Positions 23,057 to 31,075 of a stretch of DNA of 31,075 bases are shown here, in pieces. How positions within the stretch are numbered: position 1 is the first letter of the stretch; every line of letters starts with the position of its first letter. The position numbers were made by a program, and so were the translations under genes. The notes under the pieces were generated by a model that saw only the letters and a list, made by a program, of their open reading frames with translations, had not been told where the DNA came from and made no database searches. Location: positions 1 through 31,075 of the forward strand of contig PCBP01000010.1 of the NCBI GenBank assembly GCA_002730985.1, given 5' to 3'. The stretch is from Flavobacteriales bacterium. GTDB taxonomy: Bacteria; Bacteroidota; Bacteroidia; Flavobacteriales; BACL11.

Positions 23057-24688
23057 ATGGCAGATTTAGAATTTAATAAAAATGATGATAATCTGAGACT
23101 ATTAATCTCAGAAATAAAAAGAAGACATGCCATTATATCCTTAGGCGGTGGGAAGAAGCAGATTGAAAAACAACATGCTAAAGGAAAACTAACTGCAAGA
23201 GAGCGTATTGATTACCTAAAAGATAGAGACTCTGATTTTTTAGAGATTGGCGCCTTTGCAGGGGAAGATATGTATAAAGAATATGGTGGATGTCCATCAG
23301 GAGGGGTCGTTGCCGGAGTTACTTATATTAAGAAGAGACAGTGTATTGTAGTTGCTAATGATGCTACTGTCAAAGCAGGAGCTTGGTTCCCAATCACAGG
23401 CAAGAAAAATCTGCGAATGCAAGAACTCTCAATGGAAAACAAATTACCAATTATTTATCTGGTAGACAGTGCCGGGGTATTCTTACCTCTACAAGATGAA
23501 ATCTTCCCAGACAAAGAACATTTTGGAAGAATTTTCAGAAATAATGCTCATATGAGCTCCCTAGGAATTACACAGATCTCTGCTATTATGGGGCCTTGTG
23601 TTGCTGGAGGTGCTTATCTTCCAATTATGAGTGATGAAGCTCTTATTGTAAATAAGACAGGTAATATTTTCTTAGCAGGCAGCTATTTAGTAAAAGCGGC
23701 TATTGGAGAAACTATTGATAACGAGACTTTGGGTGGTGCGACTACTCATTGTGAAATCTCTGGTGTTACGGATTATAAAGCTAAAGATGATAAATCTGCA
23801 CTAGATAAAATCCGTACTATCATTGATAAAATTGGTGATTATGACAAAGCAGGTTTTAACAGATCAGAATCATACCCTCCAGAGAAAGATGAGAAAGAGA
23901 TCTATGGAATACTCCCAAGAGACAGAACTAAAGCTTATAATATGAAGGATATTATTACTCGTTTGGTAGATAGATCTGAATTTGAAGAGTACAAGAGAGA
24001 CTATGGGAAATCTATAATCTGTGGTTATGCTAGAATAGATGGATGGGCCGTAGGTATAGTTGCCAACCAAAGAGAAATGATCAAAAACAAAAAAGGAGAA
24101 ATGCAATTTGGTGGAGTTATCTACTCTGATTCTGCAGACAAATCAGCGCGATTTATTGCCAATTGTAATCAAAAGAAAATTCCTTTAGTTTTTTTGCAAG
24201 ATGTGACTGGTTTTATGGTAGGTTCTAGATCTGAACATGGTGGCATCATTAAAGATGGGGCTAAGATGGTTAATGCAATGTCAAATTCTGTGGTGCCTAA
24301 ATTTACTGTAATTCTTGGAAACTCCTATGGAGCAGGAAACTATGCTATGTGTGGAAAGGCGTATGATCCTAGATTAATTGTAGCATGGCCAACTGCAGAG
24401 CTTGCAGTTATGGGAGGAGAACAAGCTGCTAAGGTTCTATTGCAAATTGAAAAGTCTTCATTACAAGCTAGAGATGAAAAAATTGATGAAAAATCAGAGA
24501 AAAGACTTTTAAAGACTATTACAGAAAGATATAATACACAAACCTCTCCTTATTATGCAGCCTCTCGTTTATGGGTAGATGCCATTATTGATCCTTTAGA
24601 AACGCGTAAAGTTATCTCGATGGGGATTGAAGCTGCAAATCATGCTCCAATTAAAAAAGCATACAATCCTGGGGTGATTCAGAGTTAA
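23057..24688 (+). CDS. Acyl-CoA carboxylase carboxyltransferase (beta) subunit, methylcrotonyl-CoA type
   Basis: 543 aa from ATG 23057 (a TTG 18 bases earlier lies in the promoter). Two crotonase-like carboxyltransferase halves. N-half: LTARERIDYL, CPSGGVVAGV, VDSAGVFLP, HFGRIFRNNAHMSSLGI and GPCVAGGAYLPIMSDEALIV; C-half: MVGSRSEHGGIIKDGAKMV, GNSYGAGNYAMCGKAYDPR and AVMGGEQAAKV. The IFRNNAHMSS and AGGAYLP segments match methylcrotonyl-CoA carboxylase beta rather than propionyl-CoA carboxylase. It transfers carboxyl from biotin to the acyl-CoA; the biotin carboxylase/carrier partner is not in this window. Monocistronic with its own promoter. Confidence 0.88.
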   Translation: MADLEFNKNDDNLRLLISEIKRRHAIISLGGGKKQIEKQHAKGKLTARERIDYLKDRDSDFLEIGAFAGEDMYKEYGGCPSGGVVAGVTYIKKRQCIVVANDATVKAGAWFPITGKKNLRMQELSMENKLPIIYLVDSAGVFLPLQDEIFPDKEHFGRIFRNNAHMSSLGITQISAIMGPCVAGGAYLPIMSDEALIVNKTGNIFLAGSYLVKAAIGETIDNETLGGATTHCEISGVTDYKAKDDKSALDKIRTIIDKIGDYDKAGFNRSESYPPEKDEKEIYGILPRDRTKAYNMKDIITRLVDRSEFEEYKRDYGKSIICGYARIDGWAVGIVANQREMIKNKKGEMQFGGVIYSDSADKSARFIANCNQKKIPLVFLQDVTGFMVGSRSEHGGIIKDGAKMVNAMSNSVVPKFTVILGNSYGAGNYAMCGKAYDPRLIVAWPTAELAVMGGEQAAKVLLQIEKSSLQARDEKIDEKSEKRLLKTITERYNTQTSPYYAASRLWVDAIIDPLETRKVISMGIEAANHAPIKKAYNPGVIQS

Positions 24689-24703
24689 AATAAATCCATT
24701 GCT

Positions 24704-24711
24704 TATATTTG
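24704..24711 (+). promoter_or_regulatory. -7 box of the thrS-infC-rpmI-rplT operon
   Basis: TATATTTG, an exact TAnnTTTG match, 18 bases before the ATG at 24730. A TTG at 24709-24711 falls inside the box and is therefore not the start codon. Confidence 0.6.
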
Positions 24712-24729
24712 CAACTTTTAACAACAAAG

Positions 24730-26673
24730 ATGATTAATATTACTCTCCCTGATGGGAGTATCAAAAAAGTAAAAAGTGGGACTTCAGCAATAGATATTGC
24801 TACAGAGATCTCTGAAGGATTAGCAAGAAATGTTCTGTCAGCTAGTGTAAATGATGAAATATGGGATGCGAAACGTCCAATTACTAATGATGCCACTCTC
24901 ACTCTGCATACTTGGCATGATAAGCAAGGAAAGATGAGTTTCTGGCATTCTTCAGCACACATTATGGCAGAGGCATTAGAGGCTCTTTATCCTGGTGTAA
25001 AGCTAGGTATTGGTCCGGCTATCAATAATGGATTCTATTATGATATTGATCTAGGAGATCGGATTCTTTCTTCAGATGAACTACCAAAGATTGAACAAAA
25101 AATGAAGGAACTAGTTTCTAGGAAAGTTTCATTTAAAAGAAAAGATATCTCAAAAAAAGATGCTGTTAGCTATTTTACTGATAAAGGAGATGAGTATAAA
25201 TTAGAATTATTAGAAGAGTTAGAAGATGGTAATATTACCTTCTATACCCAAGGGAATTTTACTGATTTATGTAGAGGGCCTCACATACCTTCTTCTGAGA
25301 AAATTAAAGCAATTAAGTTATTAAATATCGCAGGCGCCTACTGGAGAGGAGATGAGAATCGGAAACAACTTACTCGTATTTATGGAATTTCATTCCCTAA
25401 ACAAAAAGAACTTACCGAATATTTAGAAATTTTAGCAGAGGCTAAAAAAAGAGATCATAGAAAACTAGGCAAAGAGATGGGATTATTTACTTTCTCTCAA
25501 AAGGTTGGACAGGGACTTCCATTATGGCTCCCTAAAGGTGCCCAACTAAGAGAAAAACTGGAAACTTTCCTTAAGAAAGCGCAAACAAAAGCAGGCTATC
25601 TTCCAGTCATTACGCCACATATCGGAAGTAAAGATTTATATGTTTGTTCGGGCCATTATGAAAAATATGGAGAAGATTCGTTCCAGCCAATTAAAACTCC
25701 TAATAATGATGAAGAATTTCTCTTAAAACCTATGAATTGCCCTCACCATTGTGAAGTTTATAAAACAAAACAATATTCCTACAAAGATCTACCAGTTCGT
25801 TTTGCAGAATTTGGAACTGTTTATCGCTACGAACAATCTGGAGAGTTACATGGGTTAACCCGTGTAAGAGGATTTACTCAAGATGATGCTCATCTTTTTG
25901 TTCGTCCTGACCAAGTAAAACAAGAATTCATAGCAGTTATTGATTTAGTCCTATATGTATTCAATGCCTTAGGCTTTACTGATTATAAAGCCCAAGTCTC
26001 TTTAAGAGATACAGATAATAAAGAGAAATATATAGGTTCTGATGAAAATTGGGAGAAAGCAGAGGCTGCAATTATTGAAGCTGCCAAAGAAAAAGGAATA
26101 GAAACTGTTATTGAATATGGGGAGGCGGCATTCTATGGTCCTAAGCTTGATTTTATGGTCAAAGATGCATTAGACAGAGAATGGCAATTAGGAACAATCC
26201 AAGTAGATTATACTCTACCTGAAAGATTTGAACTAGAATACACAGATGCAAATAATCAAAAGCAAAGACCTGTAATGATACACAGAGCTCCTTTTGGATC
26301 CATGGAGAGGTTTGTAGCCGTTTTAATCGAACATTGTGGTGGTAATTTTCCGCTCTGGCTAACACCTGATCAATATATCATACTGCCCATAAGTGAAAAA
26401 TATCATGATTATGCAGAAAAAGTATCTCAATTTCTAAAAAAATACGATATTTGCGGCCCCATTGACTATAGGGCAGAAACTACCGGTAGGAAAATTAGAG
26501 ATGCAGAAGTTTCAAAAAGCCCTTATATCATTATTGTTGGTGAAAGAGAGCAGAAAGAAGAAAAAATCTCTGTTCGCAAACATGGAGGAAAGGATTTAGG
26601 AAGCATTTCATTAGAAGAGTTTAAAAACTTAATAGAAGTAGAAATAAATAAATTAATTATATTTAATAACTAA
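24730..26673 (+). CDS. thrS: Threonyl-tRNA synthetase
   Basis: Class II synthetase, 647 aa from ATG 24730. N-terminal TGS domain ([17 protein letters not shown]), the editing domain with [11 protein letters not shown] (HxxxH) and DLCRGPHIP, catalytic core motifs [31 protein letters not shown] (motif 2 with Arg), and motif 3 [13 protein letters not shown], then an anticodon-binding domain. The cysteine of MNCPHH is a zinc ligand. Full length. A TTG-led longer frame (24709) is excluded by the promoter box. Ten to 13 bases separate it from infC. Confidence 0.96.
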   Translation: MINITLPDGSIKKVKSGTSAIDIATEISEGLARNVLSASVNDEIWDAKRPITNDATLTLHTWHDKQGKMSFWHSSAHIMAEALEALYPGVKLGIGPAINNGFYYDIDLGDRILSSDELPKIEQKMKELVSRKVSFKRKDISKKDAVSYFTDKGDEYKLELLEELEDGNITFYTQGNFTDLCRGPHIPSSEKIKAIKLLNIAGAYWRGDENRKQLTRIYGISFPKQKELTEYLEILAEAKKRDHRKLGKEMGLFTFSQKVGQGLPLWLPKGAQLREKLETFLKKAQTKAGYLPVITPHIGSKDLYVCSGHYEKYGEDSFQPIKTPNNDEEFLLKPMNCPHHCEVYKTKQYSYKDLPVRFAEFGTVYRYEQSGELHGLTRVRGFTQDDAHLFVRPDQVKQEFIAVIDLVLYVFNALGFTDYKAQVSLRDTDNKEKYIGSDENWEKAEAAIIEAAKEKGIETVIEYGEAAFYGPKLDFMVKDALDREWQLGTIQVDYTLPERFELEYTDANNQKQRPVMIHRAPFGSMERFVAVLIEHCGGNFPLWLTPDQYIILPISEKYHDYAEKVSQFLKKYDICGPIDYRAETTGRKIRDAEVSKSPYIIIVGEREQKEEKISVRKHGGKDLGSISLEEFKNLIEVEINKLIIFNN

Positions 26674-26686
26674 AACAAACACAATA

Positions 26687-27235
26687 ATCGCACAAAAAAG
26701 ACCGTACAGAGGAAGAGTAATTAAAAAAAAATTACATAGAACTAACCAAGAGATAACTGCTGCATTTGTGAGGATGGTAGGAGAGCAAGTAGAGCCAAAA
26801 ATATGTTCAATTGATGAAGCGCTTCAGATCTCTAGAAAAATAGGACTAGATTTAGTAGAAATCTCACCTAAGGCAGATCCTCCAGTTTGCAAAGTTATTG
26901 ATTATAAAAAATTTATTTATGACCAAAAGAAGAAGCTAAAAACAATACAAAGCAAAGCACAGAAGGTTGTTATTAAAGAGCTAAGATTTGGTCCAAATAC
27001 TGGTGAACATGACTTTGAGTTTAAATTAAAACATGCAAAGAAATTTCTGCAGGATGGAGCAAAAGTGAAAGCATTTGTATTCTTTAGAGGTAGGACGATT
27101 ATTTTCAAAGAACAGGGTCAAATTCTACTTTTAAAGCTAGCACAGGCTCTAGAAGATGTAGGAGTTGTAGAAGAAATGCCCAGATTAGATGGGAAGAAAA
27201 TGATAATTATAATAGCACCAAAGAAGAAAAAATAA
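26687..27235 (+). CDS. infC: Translation initiation factor IF-3, non-AUG start
   Basis: Anti-association factor that checks start codon choice; 182 aa from ATC at 26687. The frame after the stop at 26654 has no ATG, GTG or TTG before 26768, yet the coding sequence for the IF-3 N-terminal domain ([33 protein letters not shown]) lies upstream of that GTG. The start must be ATC 26687 or ATA 26684, parallel to the AUU start of E. coli infC, which lets IF-3 limit its own translation. A start at GTG 26768 would remove about 27 conserved residues. Middle and C-terminal domains: [60 protein letters not shown], all normal. Third position in thrS operon. Confidence 0.93.
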   Translation: MAQKRPYRGRVIKKKLHRTNQEITAAFVRMVGEQVEPKICSIDEALQISRKIGLDLVEISPKADPPVCKVIDYKKFIYDQKKKLKTIQSKAQKVVIKELRFGPNTGEHDFEFKLKHAKKFLQDGAKVKAFVFFRGRTIIFKEQGQILLLKLAQALEDVGVVEEMPRLDGKKMIIIIAPKKKK

Positions 27236-27246
27236 AAAAGAACACA

Positions 27247-27441
27247 ATGCCAAAAATGAAAACAAAAGCTGGAGCTAAAAAGAGATTTAAACTGACAGGT
27301 TCTGGTAAATTAAAAAGAAAGCAGGCGTTTAAGTCTCATATCTTAACTAAGAAAGAGACCAAACAAAAACACAACCTAACCAAAACAGAGTATGTGTCAA
27401 AAGCTGATACAAAGAATATCAAACTCCAGTTAGGTATTTGA
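27247..27441 (+). CDS. rpmI: 50S ribosomal protein L35
   Basis: 64 aa, beginning [20 protein letters not shown], with [12 protein letters not shown]; the standard L35 sequence and length. Eleven bases after infC. Followed by an unusually long 89-base spacer before rplT. Confidence 0.97.
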   Translation: MPKMKTKAGAKKRFKLTGSGKLKRKQAFKSHILTKKETKQKHNLTKTEYVSKADTKNIKLQLGI

Positions 27442-27466
27442 TAATTTGAAAACAGGTTATTAACCA

Positions 27467-27515
27467 GGTACATAGTTCATGAAAGGGCGAAAAAACAGGA
27501 AAGCCACTATCTACC
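27467..27515 (+). ncRNA. Candidate L20 control hairpin in the rpmI-rplT spacer
   Basis: GGTACATAGT (27467-27476) pairs with ACTATCTACC (27506-27515), nine of ten positions with one C-C mismatch. Inside the 29-base loop, GGC (27486-27488) pairs with GCC (27503-27505) around an A-rich stretch. The structure ends 15 bases before the rplT ATG. L20 autoregulation through an A-rich, 23S-like RNA site is known in other phyla; assignment here is inference from position and shape. Confidence 0.35.
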
Positions 27516-27530
27516 AAAAACAATTAAATT

Positions 27531-27875
27531 ATGCCAAGATCAGTAAACTCAGTAGCTTCAAAGGCTAGAAGGGATAAACTTTTAAAAGCAGCCAAAGGAT
27601 ACTTTGGAAGAAGAAAAAATGTACACACAATTGCAAAGAATGCTGTAGAAAAAGGAATGCAGTATGCATACCGTGACAGAAAAAACAAGAAAAGAACTTT
27701 TCGGGCATTATGGATTCAGAGAATCAATGCAGGAGCAAGATTACATGGAATGTCCTACTCACAATTTATGGGTAGAATTCATGCTAATGGAATTGAACTA
27801 AATAGAAAAGTGCTAGCTGATCTAGCAATGAATCAACCAAAAGCTTTTAAGGCAGTCTTAGATAAAGTAAAATAA
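27531..27875 (+). CDS. rplT: 50S ribosomal protein L20
   Basis: 114 aa. Opening [40 protein letters not shown] and the [25 protein letters not shown] core are diagnostic. Last gene of the thrS operon; convergent with yqeY, 69 bases away. Confidence 0.97.
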   Translation: MPRSVNSVASKARRDKLLKAAKGYFGRRKNVHTIAKNAVEKGMQYAYRDRKNKKRTFRALWIQRINAGARLHGMSYSQFMGRIHANGIELNRKVLADLAMNQPKAFKAVLDKVK

Positions 27876-27944
27876 GGTCTTAAGTAAATATTAAAGAAGG
27901 GGCTAACTACAAATGTTCGCTTTTTTATCTTTTACTCTAACAAA

Positions 27945-28394
27945 TCAAGACAGGGCTTCCCTTACTAACTTAGAAATTAAGGCTCCCTCAGCCTTTCCAT
28001 TCAATCTACCCATAAGTAGCCCCATGCATCTTCCTATATCAGCAGAAGATGATGCTCCAACTTGAGCAATTACTTCTCTCACAATCTCTCTAACTTCATC
28101 CTCCCCCATCTGGGCAGGCAGATAAACCTCAAGGTAAGCTAATTGATTAATCTCATCTTCAGCAAGATCTTGTCTATTTTGCTTAATAAAAATGGCAGCT
28201 GAATCTTTTCTTTGCTTTACCAACTTAGCAATTAACTTTAAAGAAACGTTATCAGGAACTGTTGTAGTGCCTTCCTTGGTAGCCTCTAACATGATAGCAG
28301 ATTTTACAGCCCTCAATGCGGCTAACCTATCTGCATTTCTGGCCTTCATCGCATCTTTAATATCATCATTAATTTGCTGTTGTAAACTCATCAT
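27945..28394 (-). CDS. yqeY: GatB/YqeY domain protein
   Basis: 149 aa, the whole protein being a YqeY domain (similar to the GatB tail domain). Segments: LQQQINDDIKDAMKARNADR, LAALRAVKSAIM, EDEINQLAYLEVYLPAQMGEDE and IGRCMGLLMGRLNGKAEGAL. May bind tRNA or a charged intermediate, but its role is not established. It overlaps the TPR gene stop by four bases (ATGA), so is translationally coupled. Confidence 0.92.
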   Translation of the reverse strand: MMSLQQQINDDIKDAMKARNADRLAALRAVKSAIMLEATKEGTTTVPDNVSLKLIAKLVKQRKDSAAIFIKQNRQDLAEDEINQLAYLEVYLPAQMGEDEVREIVREVIAQVGASSSADIGRCMGLLMGRLNGKAEGALISKLVREALS

Positions 28395-29410
28395 TTATTG
28401 TACTTTTTATTTTTATCTATTAAACTTTCTAATGCTTCAATCGCATAAATATATCCAGGATTTATCGAAATAGCTCTTTTATAGTCAGATTCTGCCTGGG
28501 CAATATTTCCTAAAGTTTCAAAACAAATTCCTCTTGAATAATACGCCTCATAAAACTCCGAATCAGAATAAATAGCATCTGAAAAATTATTAGTTGCCAC
28601 ATCATACAGTCCCAATTCCATATGGATAAAACCTAAATTATAATGCCCACTACTATGAAAAGGATTTGCTTTATGTAGCACCGAATAAGCATCTAAAGCA
28701 TTATTCCATTCTAAAATATTCTGATAAAATAGTGCTTTATTATACAAAATGATTTCATTAGTAGGATCTAGTCTTAAGGCATTATTATAATATACCAATG
28801 CCGTTGTATCTCCTGACATATGAAAAATCTGACCCAATTGTATGTGAGCTTCAAGAAAACTGGGGTCTATATTTACAGAATTCCTAAAACAATCAATTGC
28901 ATTATCATCTCTTTTTAATTGTTTAAAAGCATAACCCATCAACATATGAGTATTTGCCTGATTATATTCGACCCTTAATGATGCATTAAATGACTCTATA
29001 GCCTCCTCATATTTATTATACGCTAAAAGCAACTCCCCCATTAAAGCCAGTGCATCTTTATTTTGAGCATCAATATTAATTGACCTCTCAAGATGATACC
29101 TAACTAACTCAACATATCTAGGGTCTGGTTGCTTACTCTTAGCCAATTCAAAATAAACCTCAGCAATATTGTGATGATGAATGGTACTAAGTGAATCTAA
29201 CCTAACAATCTCTTTCAAATCAAATAGAGCTGATTCTAAATTGTCTTTTGATTTATTATAATTAACCCTACTATACAACAAATCAATATCTTCTGGAGTT
29301 TTAGCAATTTTCCTGGAAAGTGCCTGAATCTCAGATTCTTGCTCTTTTTCCCTAGAAGAGATACAAGACGTAGAAATTAAAAGTGCAATTAATACAATCT
29401 TATTAATCAT
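28391..29410 (-). CDS. TPR-repeat lipoprotein
   Basis: 339 aa. N-terminal lipoprotein signal (LIALLISTSC; Cys near 16), then a short acidic stretch and about eight TPR-like repeats (about 30-330), each with the alternating pattern of small and large residues; examples EEAIESFNASLRVEYNQANT, DNAIDCFRNSVNIDPSF and AQAESDYKRAISINPGYIYA. Likely anchored to the outer or inner membrane and used as a protein-interaction scaffold; partners unknown. Begins 1 base after recA and overlaps yqeY by four bases, so it is in the recA operon. Confidence 0.85.
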   Translation of the reverse strand: MINKIVLIALLISTSCISSREKEQESEIQALSRKIAKTPEDIDLLYSRVNYNKSKDNLESALFDLKEIVRLDSLSTIHHHNIAEVYFELAKSKQPDPRYVELVRYHLERSINIDAQNKDALALMGELLLAYNKYEEAIESFNASLRVEYNQANTHMLMGYAFKQLKRDDNAIDCFRNSVNIDPSFLEAHIQLGQIFHMSGDTTALVYYNNALRLDPTNEIILYNKALFYQNILEWNNALDAYSVLHKANPFHSSGHYNLGFIHMELGLYDVATNNFSDAIYSDSEFYEAYYSRGICFETLGNIAQAESDYKRAISINPGYIYAIEALESLIDKNKKYNK

Positions 29411-29411
29411 T

Positions 29412-30413
29412 TCATCCTTGAGCTAAGGCTTCTTTAATTTTCATCTCAATTTCTAGTGAAAGTTCAGGATTATCAGCAATCATCTGTTTAACAACATCTC
29501 TACCTTGACCAAGTTTTGTGTCTTCATAAGAAAACCAAGAGCCAGATTTCTTAACAATATCTAAATCTGTCGCCTTATCCAACACTTCACCAGAACGAGA
29601 AATACCTATCCCAAACATTATATCAAACTCAACCTTTCTAAACGGAGGGGCTACTTTATTCTTGACTACTTTCACTCTAGTCCTATTGCCAATAACATCA
29701 TCTCCATTTTTTATTGCACCAATTCTTCTAATATCTAGTCGCACAGAAGAATAGAATTTTAAAGCATTACCTCCAGTAGTTGTTTCAGGATTGCCAAACA
29801 TCACTCCAATTTTCATTCTAATTTGATTAATAAAAATAACAGTGCAATTAGTTTTATGAATCGTTGCAGTCAGTTTCCTTAAAGCTTGAGACATTAGACG
29901 GGCATGCAATCCCATCTTACTATCTCCCATTTCTCCTTCAATCTCTGATCTTGGAGTAAGTGCAGCAACTGAATCAACAACAACTAAGTCAACAGCACCC
30001 GAGCTAATTAGATGATCAGCTACTTCAAGAGCTTGTTCGCCATTATCAGGCTGTGAAATATAAAGATTATCAACATCTACCCCTAATGCAGCAGCATAAG
30101 AAGCATCAAAAGCATGTTCGGCATCAATAAATGCTGCAACACCTCCTTGTTTCTGGACCTCTGCAATTGCATGTATCGTTAATGTAGTCTTACCTGAAGA
30201 CTCTGGACCATAAATCTCCACGACTCTCCCCCTGGGATACCCCCCTACTCCTAACGCTAAATCTAAGTTTATTGAGCCTGAAGGAATTGAAGCAATATCC
30301 TCGACTACTCTATCCCCCAATTTCATCAATACTCCTTTACCATATGACTTCTCTAACTTACCAATTGTAAGTTCTAATACTTTTAATTTCTCACTTTGCT
30401 GCTTATTACTCAT
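29412..30413 (-). CDS. recA: Recombinase RecA
   Basis: 333 aa. Full Rec[17 protein letters not shown], Walker [20 protein letters not shown] (Walker B), [33 protein letters not shown] (loop L2 region) and the C-terminal KIKEALAQG; no intein. Catalyses strand exchange on ssDNA and supports recombinational repair. The upstream 104-base gap to nth holds no exact TAnnTTTG box, and I could not assign a promoter. Starts the recA-TPR-yqeY run. Confidence 0.97.
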   Translation of the reverse strand: MSNKQQSEKLKVLELTIGKLEKSYGKGVLMKLGDRVVEDIASIPSGSINLDLALGVGGYPRGRVVEIYGPESSGKTTLTIHAIAEVQKQGGVAAFIDAEHAFDASYAAALGVDVDNLYISQPDNGEQALEVADHLISSGAVDLVVVDSVAALTPRSEIEGEMGDSKMGLHARLMSQALRKLTATIHKTNCTVIFINQIRMKIGVMFGNPETTTGGNALKFYSSVRLDIRRIGAIKNGDDVIGNRTRVKVVKNKVAPPFRKVEFDIMFGIGISRSGEVLDKATDLDIVKKSGSWFSYEDTKLGQGRDVVKQMIADNPELSLEIEMKIKEALAQG

Positions 30414-30517
30414 AGTTTAATTATTTTATACAAATTAGAGAAATTCTTTTCCAAAGATTAAAAAAAATAAGTCTGTTTTATTAACAAAATGTTTCTTGCA
30501 GAAAAAATCATTGCGAA

Positions 30518-31075
30518 CTAGATATGTTTATTTAAAAATGACTTCCTACCAATCTTTCTTGTAATAGTATCATCAGCTATATTCCATCCCCTTGCCGGAG
30601 AAAATTCCCTGCCATAATAGATAATCTGTAAATGCAACTTATTCCATAGACTCATAGGGAATAATCTTTTCGCGTCCTTCTCAGTGTTTTTAACACTTCT
30701 GCCATCTGTAAGTCCCCATCTATACATAAGTCTATGAATATGCGTGTCAACAGGAAAGGCAGGAATGCCAAATGCTTGAGACATTACGACACTAGCTGTT
30801 TTATGACCAACAGCTGGAAAAGACTCTAAATCCTCAAAAGTGTTTGGGACCTTCCCTTCGTGTCTTTCAATAATCATCTTTGAAAGACCATATATACCTT
30901 TACTTTTCATAGGAGACAACCCACATGGACGAATAATATCCTCAATCTTGTCAACACTCATTTTTATCATATCTTCTGGACAATCAGCATTATTAAATAA
31001 AATAGGTGTGATTTTATTTACTCTCTCATCTGTACATTGTGCTGATAGTAATACCGCTATTAATAATGTATAAGG
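30518..31075 (-). CDS. nth: Endonuclease III, Fe-S-free form, 5' part cut by window edge
   Basis: HhH-GPD DNA glycosylase/AP lyase for oxidised pyrimidines. 185 residues visible, the reading frame running off the right edge. Visible: PYTLLIAVLLSAQCTDERVN, IRPCGLSPMKSKGI, hairpin PAVGHKTASVV with the catalytic Lys and VDTHIHR with the catalytic Asp. After HLQIIYYGREFSPARGW the chain ends in IADDTITRKIGRKSFLNKHI and has no cysteine where E. coli Nth carries the C-x6-C-x2-C-x5-C cluster. Catalytic residues are intact, so it is a working enzyme type without a [4Fe-4S] cluster. An ATG at 30970 exists but is internal to the conserved domain, so the real start is beyond the window. Confidence 0.93.
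   Translation of the reverse strand, partial: PYTLLIAVLLSAQCTDERVNKITPILFNNADCPEDMIKMSVDKIEDIIRPCGLSPMKSKGIYGLSKMIIERHEGKVPNTFEDLESFPAVGHKTASVVMSQAFGIPAFPVDTHIHRLMYRWGLTDGRSVKNTEKDAKRLFPMSLWNKLHLQIIYYGREFSPARGWNIADDTITRKIGRKSFLNKHI

Noticed and set aside
27461..27465. GGTTATTAACC next to the rpmI stop
   Set aside because: Five-base arms around one base cannot fold as a hairpin and are expected by chance in this base composition.
27894..27932. Possible terminator after rplT (AAGGGGCTAAC with GTTCGCTTTTTT)
   Set aside because: The pairing needs three G-U pairs and a mismatch, and part of the T run is used in the stem. Too weak to call.
30414..30480. TAATTTG and CTTTGG sequences as a recA promoter
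   Set aside because: Neither has the exact TAnnTTTG spacing. I could not assign a promoter or any SOS box there.
1..31075. CRISPR arrays, insertion sequences, integrases, toxin-antitoxin or defence genes, tRNA or rRNA
   Set aside because: I found no repeat-spacer series, transposase, integrase or restriction motifs, and gaps between genes are too small for rRNA; no tRNA-like fold was noticed in the gaps.

Overview
The window looks like a compact chromosomal segment of a low-GC Bacteroidota bacterium, most likely of the order Flavobacteriales. I base this on family content: BshA (bacillithiol pathway), two DUF3276/DUF5683-type proteins, a long NusB, a long signal peptidase I, WbqC, an endonuclease III without iron-sulfur cysteines, and a GH3/beta-lactamase fusion. 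A second line of evidence is the repeated promoter box TAnnTTTG, the Bacteroidota -7 element, with no clear Shine-Dalgarno sequences. There are no rRNA or tRNA genes, insertion sequences, phage genes or CRISPR arrays. No gene-free stretch exceeds about 170 bases.

Layout: (1) 1-381, minus: start of ornithine aminotransferase, divergent from an rlmD / 39-aa membrane microprotein / yciO-like operon (444-2610). (2) 7243-2594, minus: GH3/beta-lactamase fusion, bshA, coaE, with overlapping ends. (3) 7338-11971, plus: small tail-anchored protein, mutL, two rhomboid proteases, EEP-family hydrolase. (4) 15739-11961, minus: leucine-type dehydrogenase, nusB, DUF1573 lipoprotein, yajC, YbbR-domain protein. 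(5) 15868-18040, plus: ABC exporter and a PUR-alpha-like DUF3276 protein, closed by a strong hairpin terminator. (6) 18207-22977, plus: parA, parB, DUF5683, dapB, lepB, wbqC. (7) 23057-24688, plus: acyl-CoA (methylcrotonyl-type) carboxylase carboxyltransferase subunit. (8) 24730-27875, plus: thrS, infC, rpmI, rplT. (9) 30413-27945, minus: recA, TPR lipoprotein, yqeY, followed by a partial nth at the right edge.

Functionally this is mostly housekeeping: translation, tRNA/rRNA modification, DNA repair (mutL, recA, nth), chromosome partitioning, secretion and lipid-envelope proteins, CoA and bacillithiol synthesis, and cell-wall recycling. Genes are tightly packed with TAATG, TGATG and ATGA start-stop overlaps and short convergent overlaps, which suggests a streamlined genome.

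I do not see a dramatic new system. The observations most worth a second look are small: an unannotated 39-aa membrane protein translationally coupled to yciO; a non-AUG start for infC; a structured rpmI-rplT spacer that may be an L20 control element; two dyads in front of the carboxylase promoter; and several genes whose -7 box lies so close to the start codon that their mRNAs should be leaderless, which also corrects three start sites.
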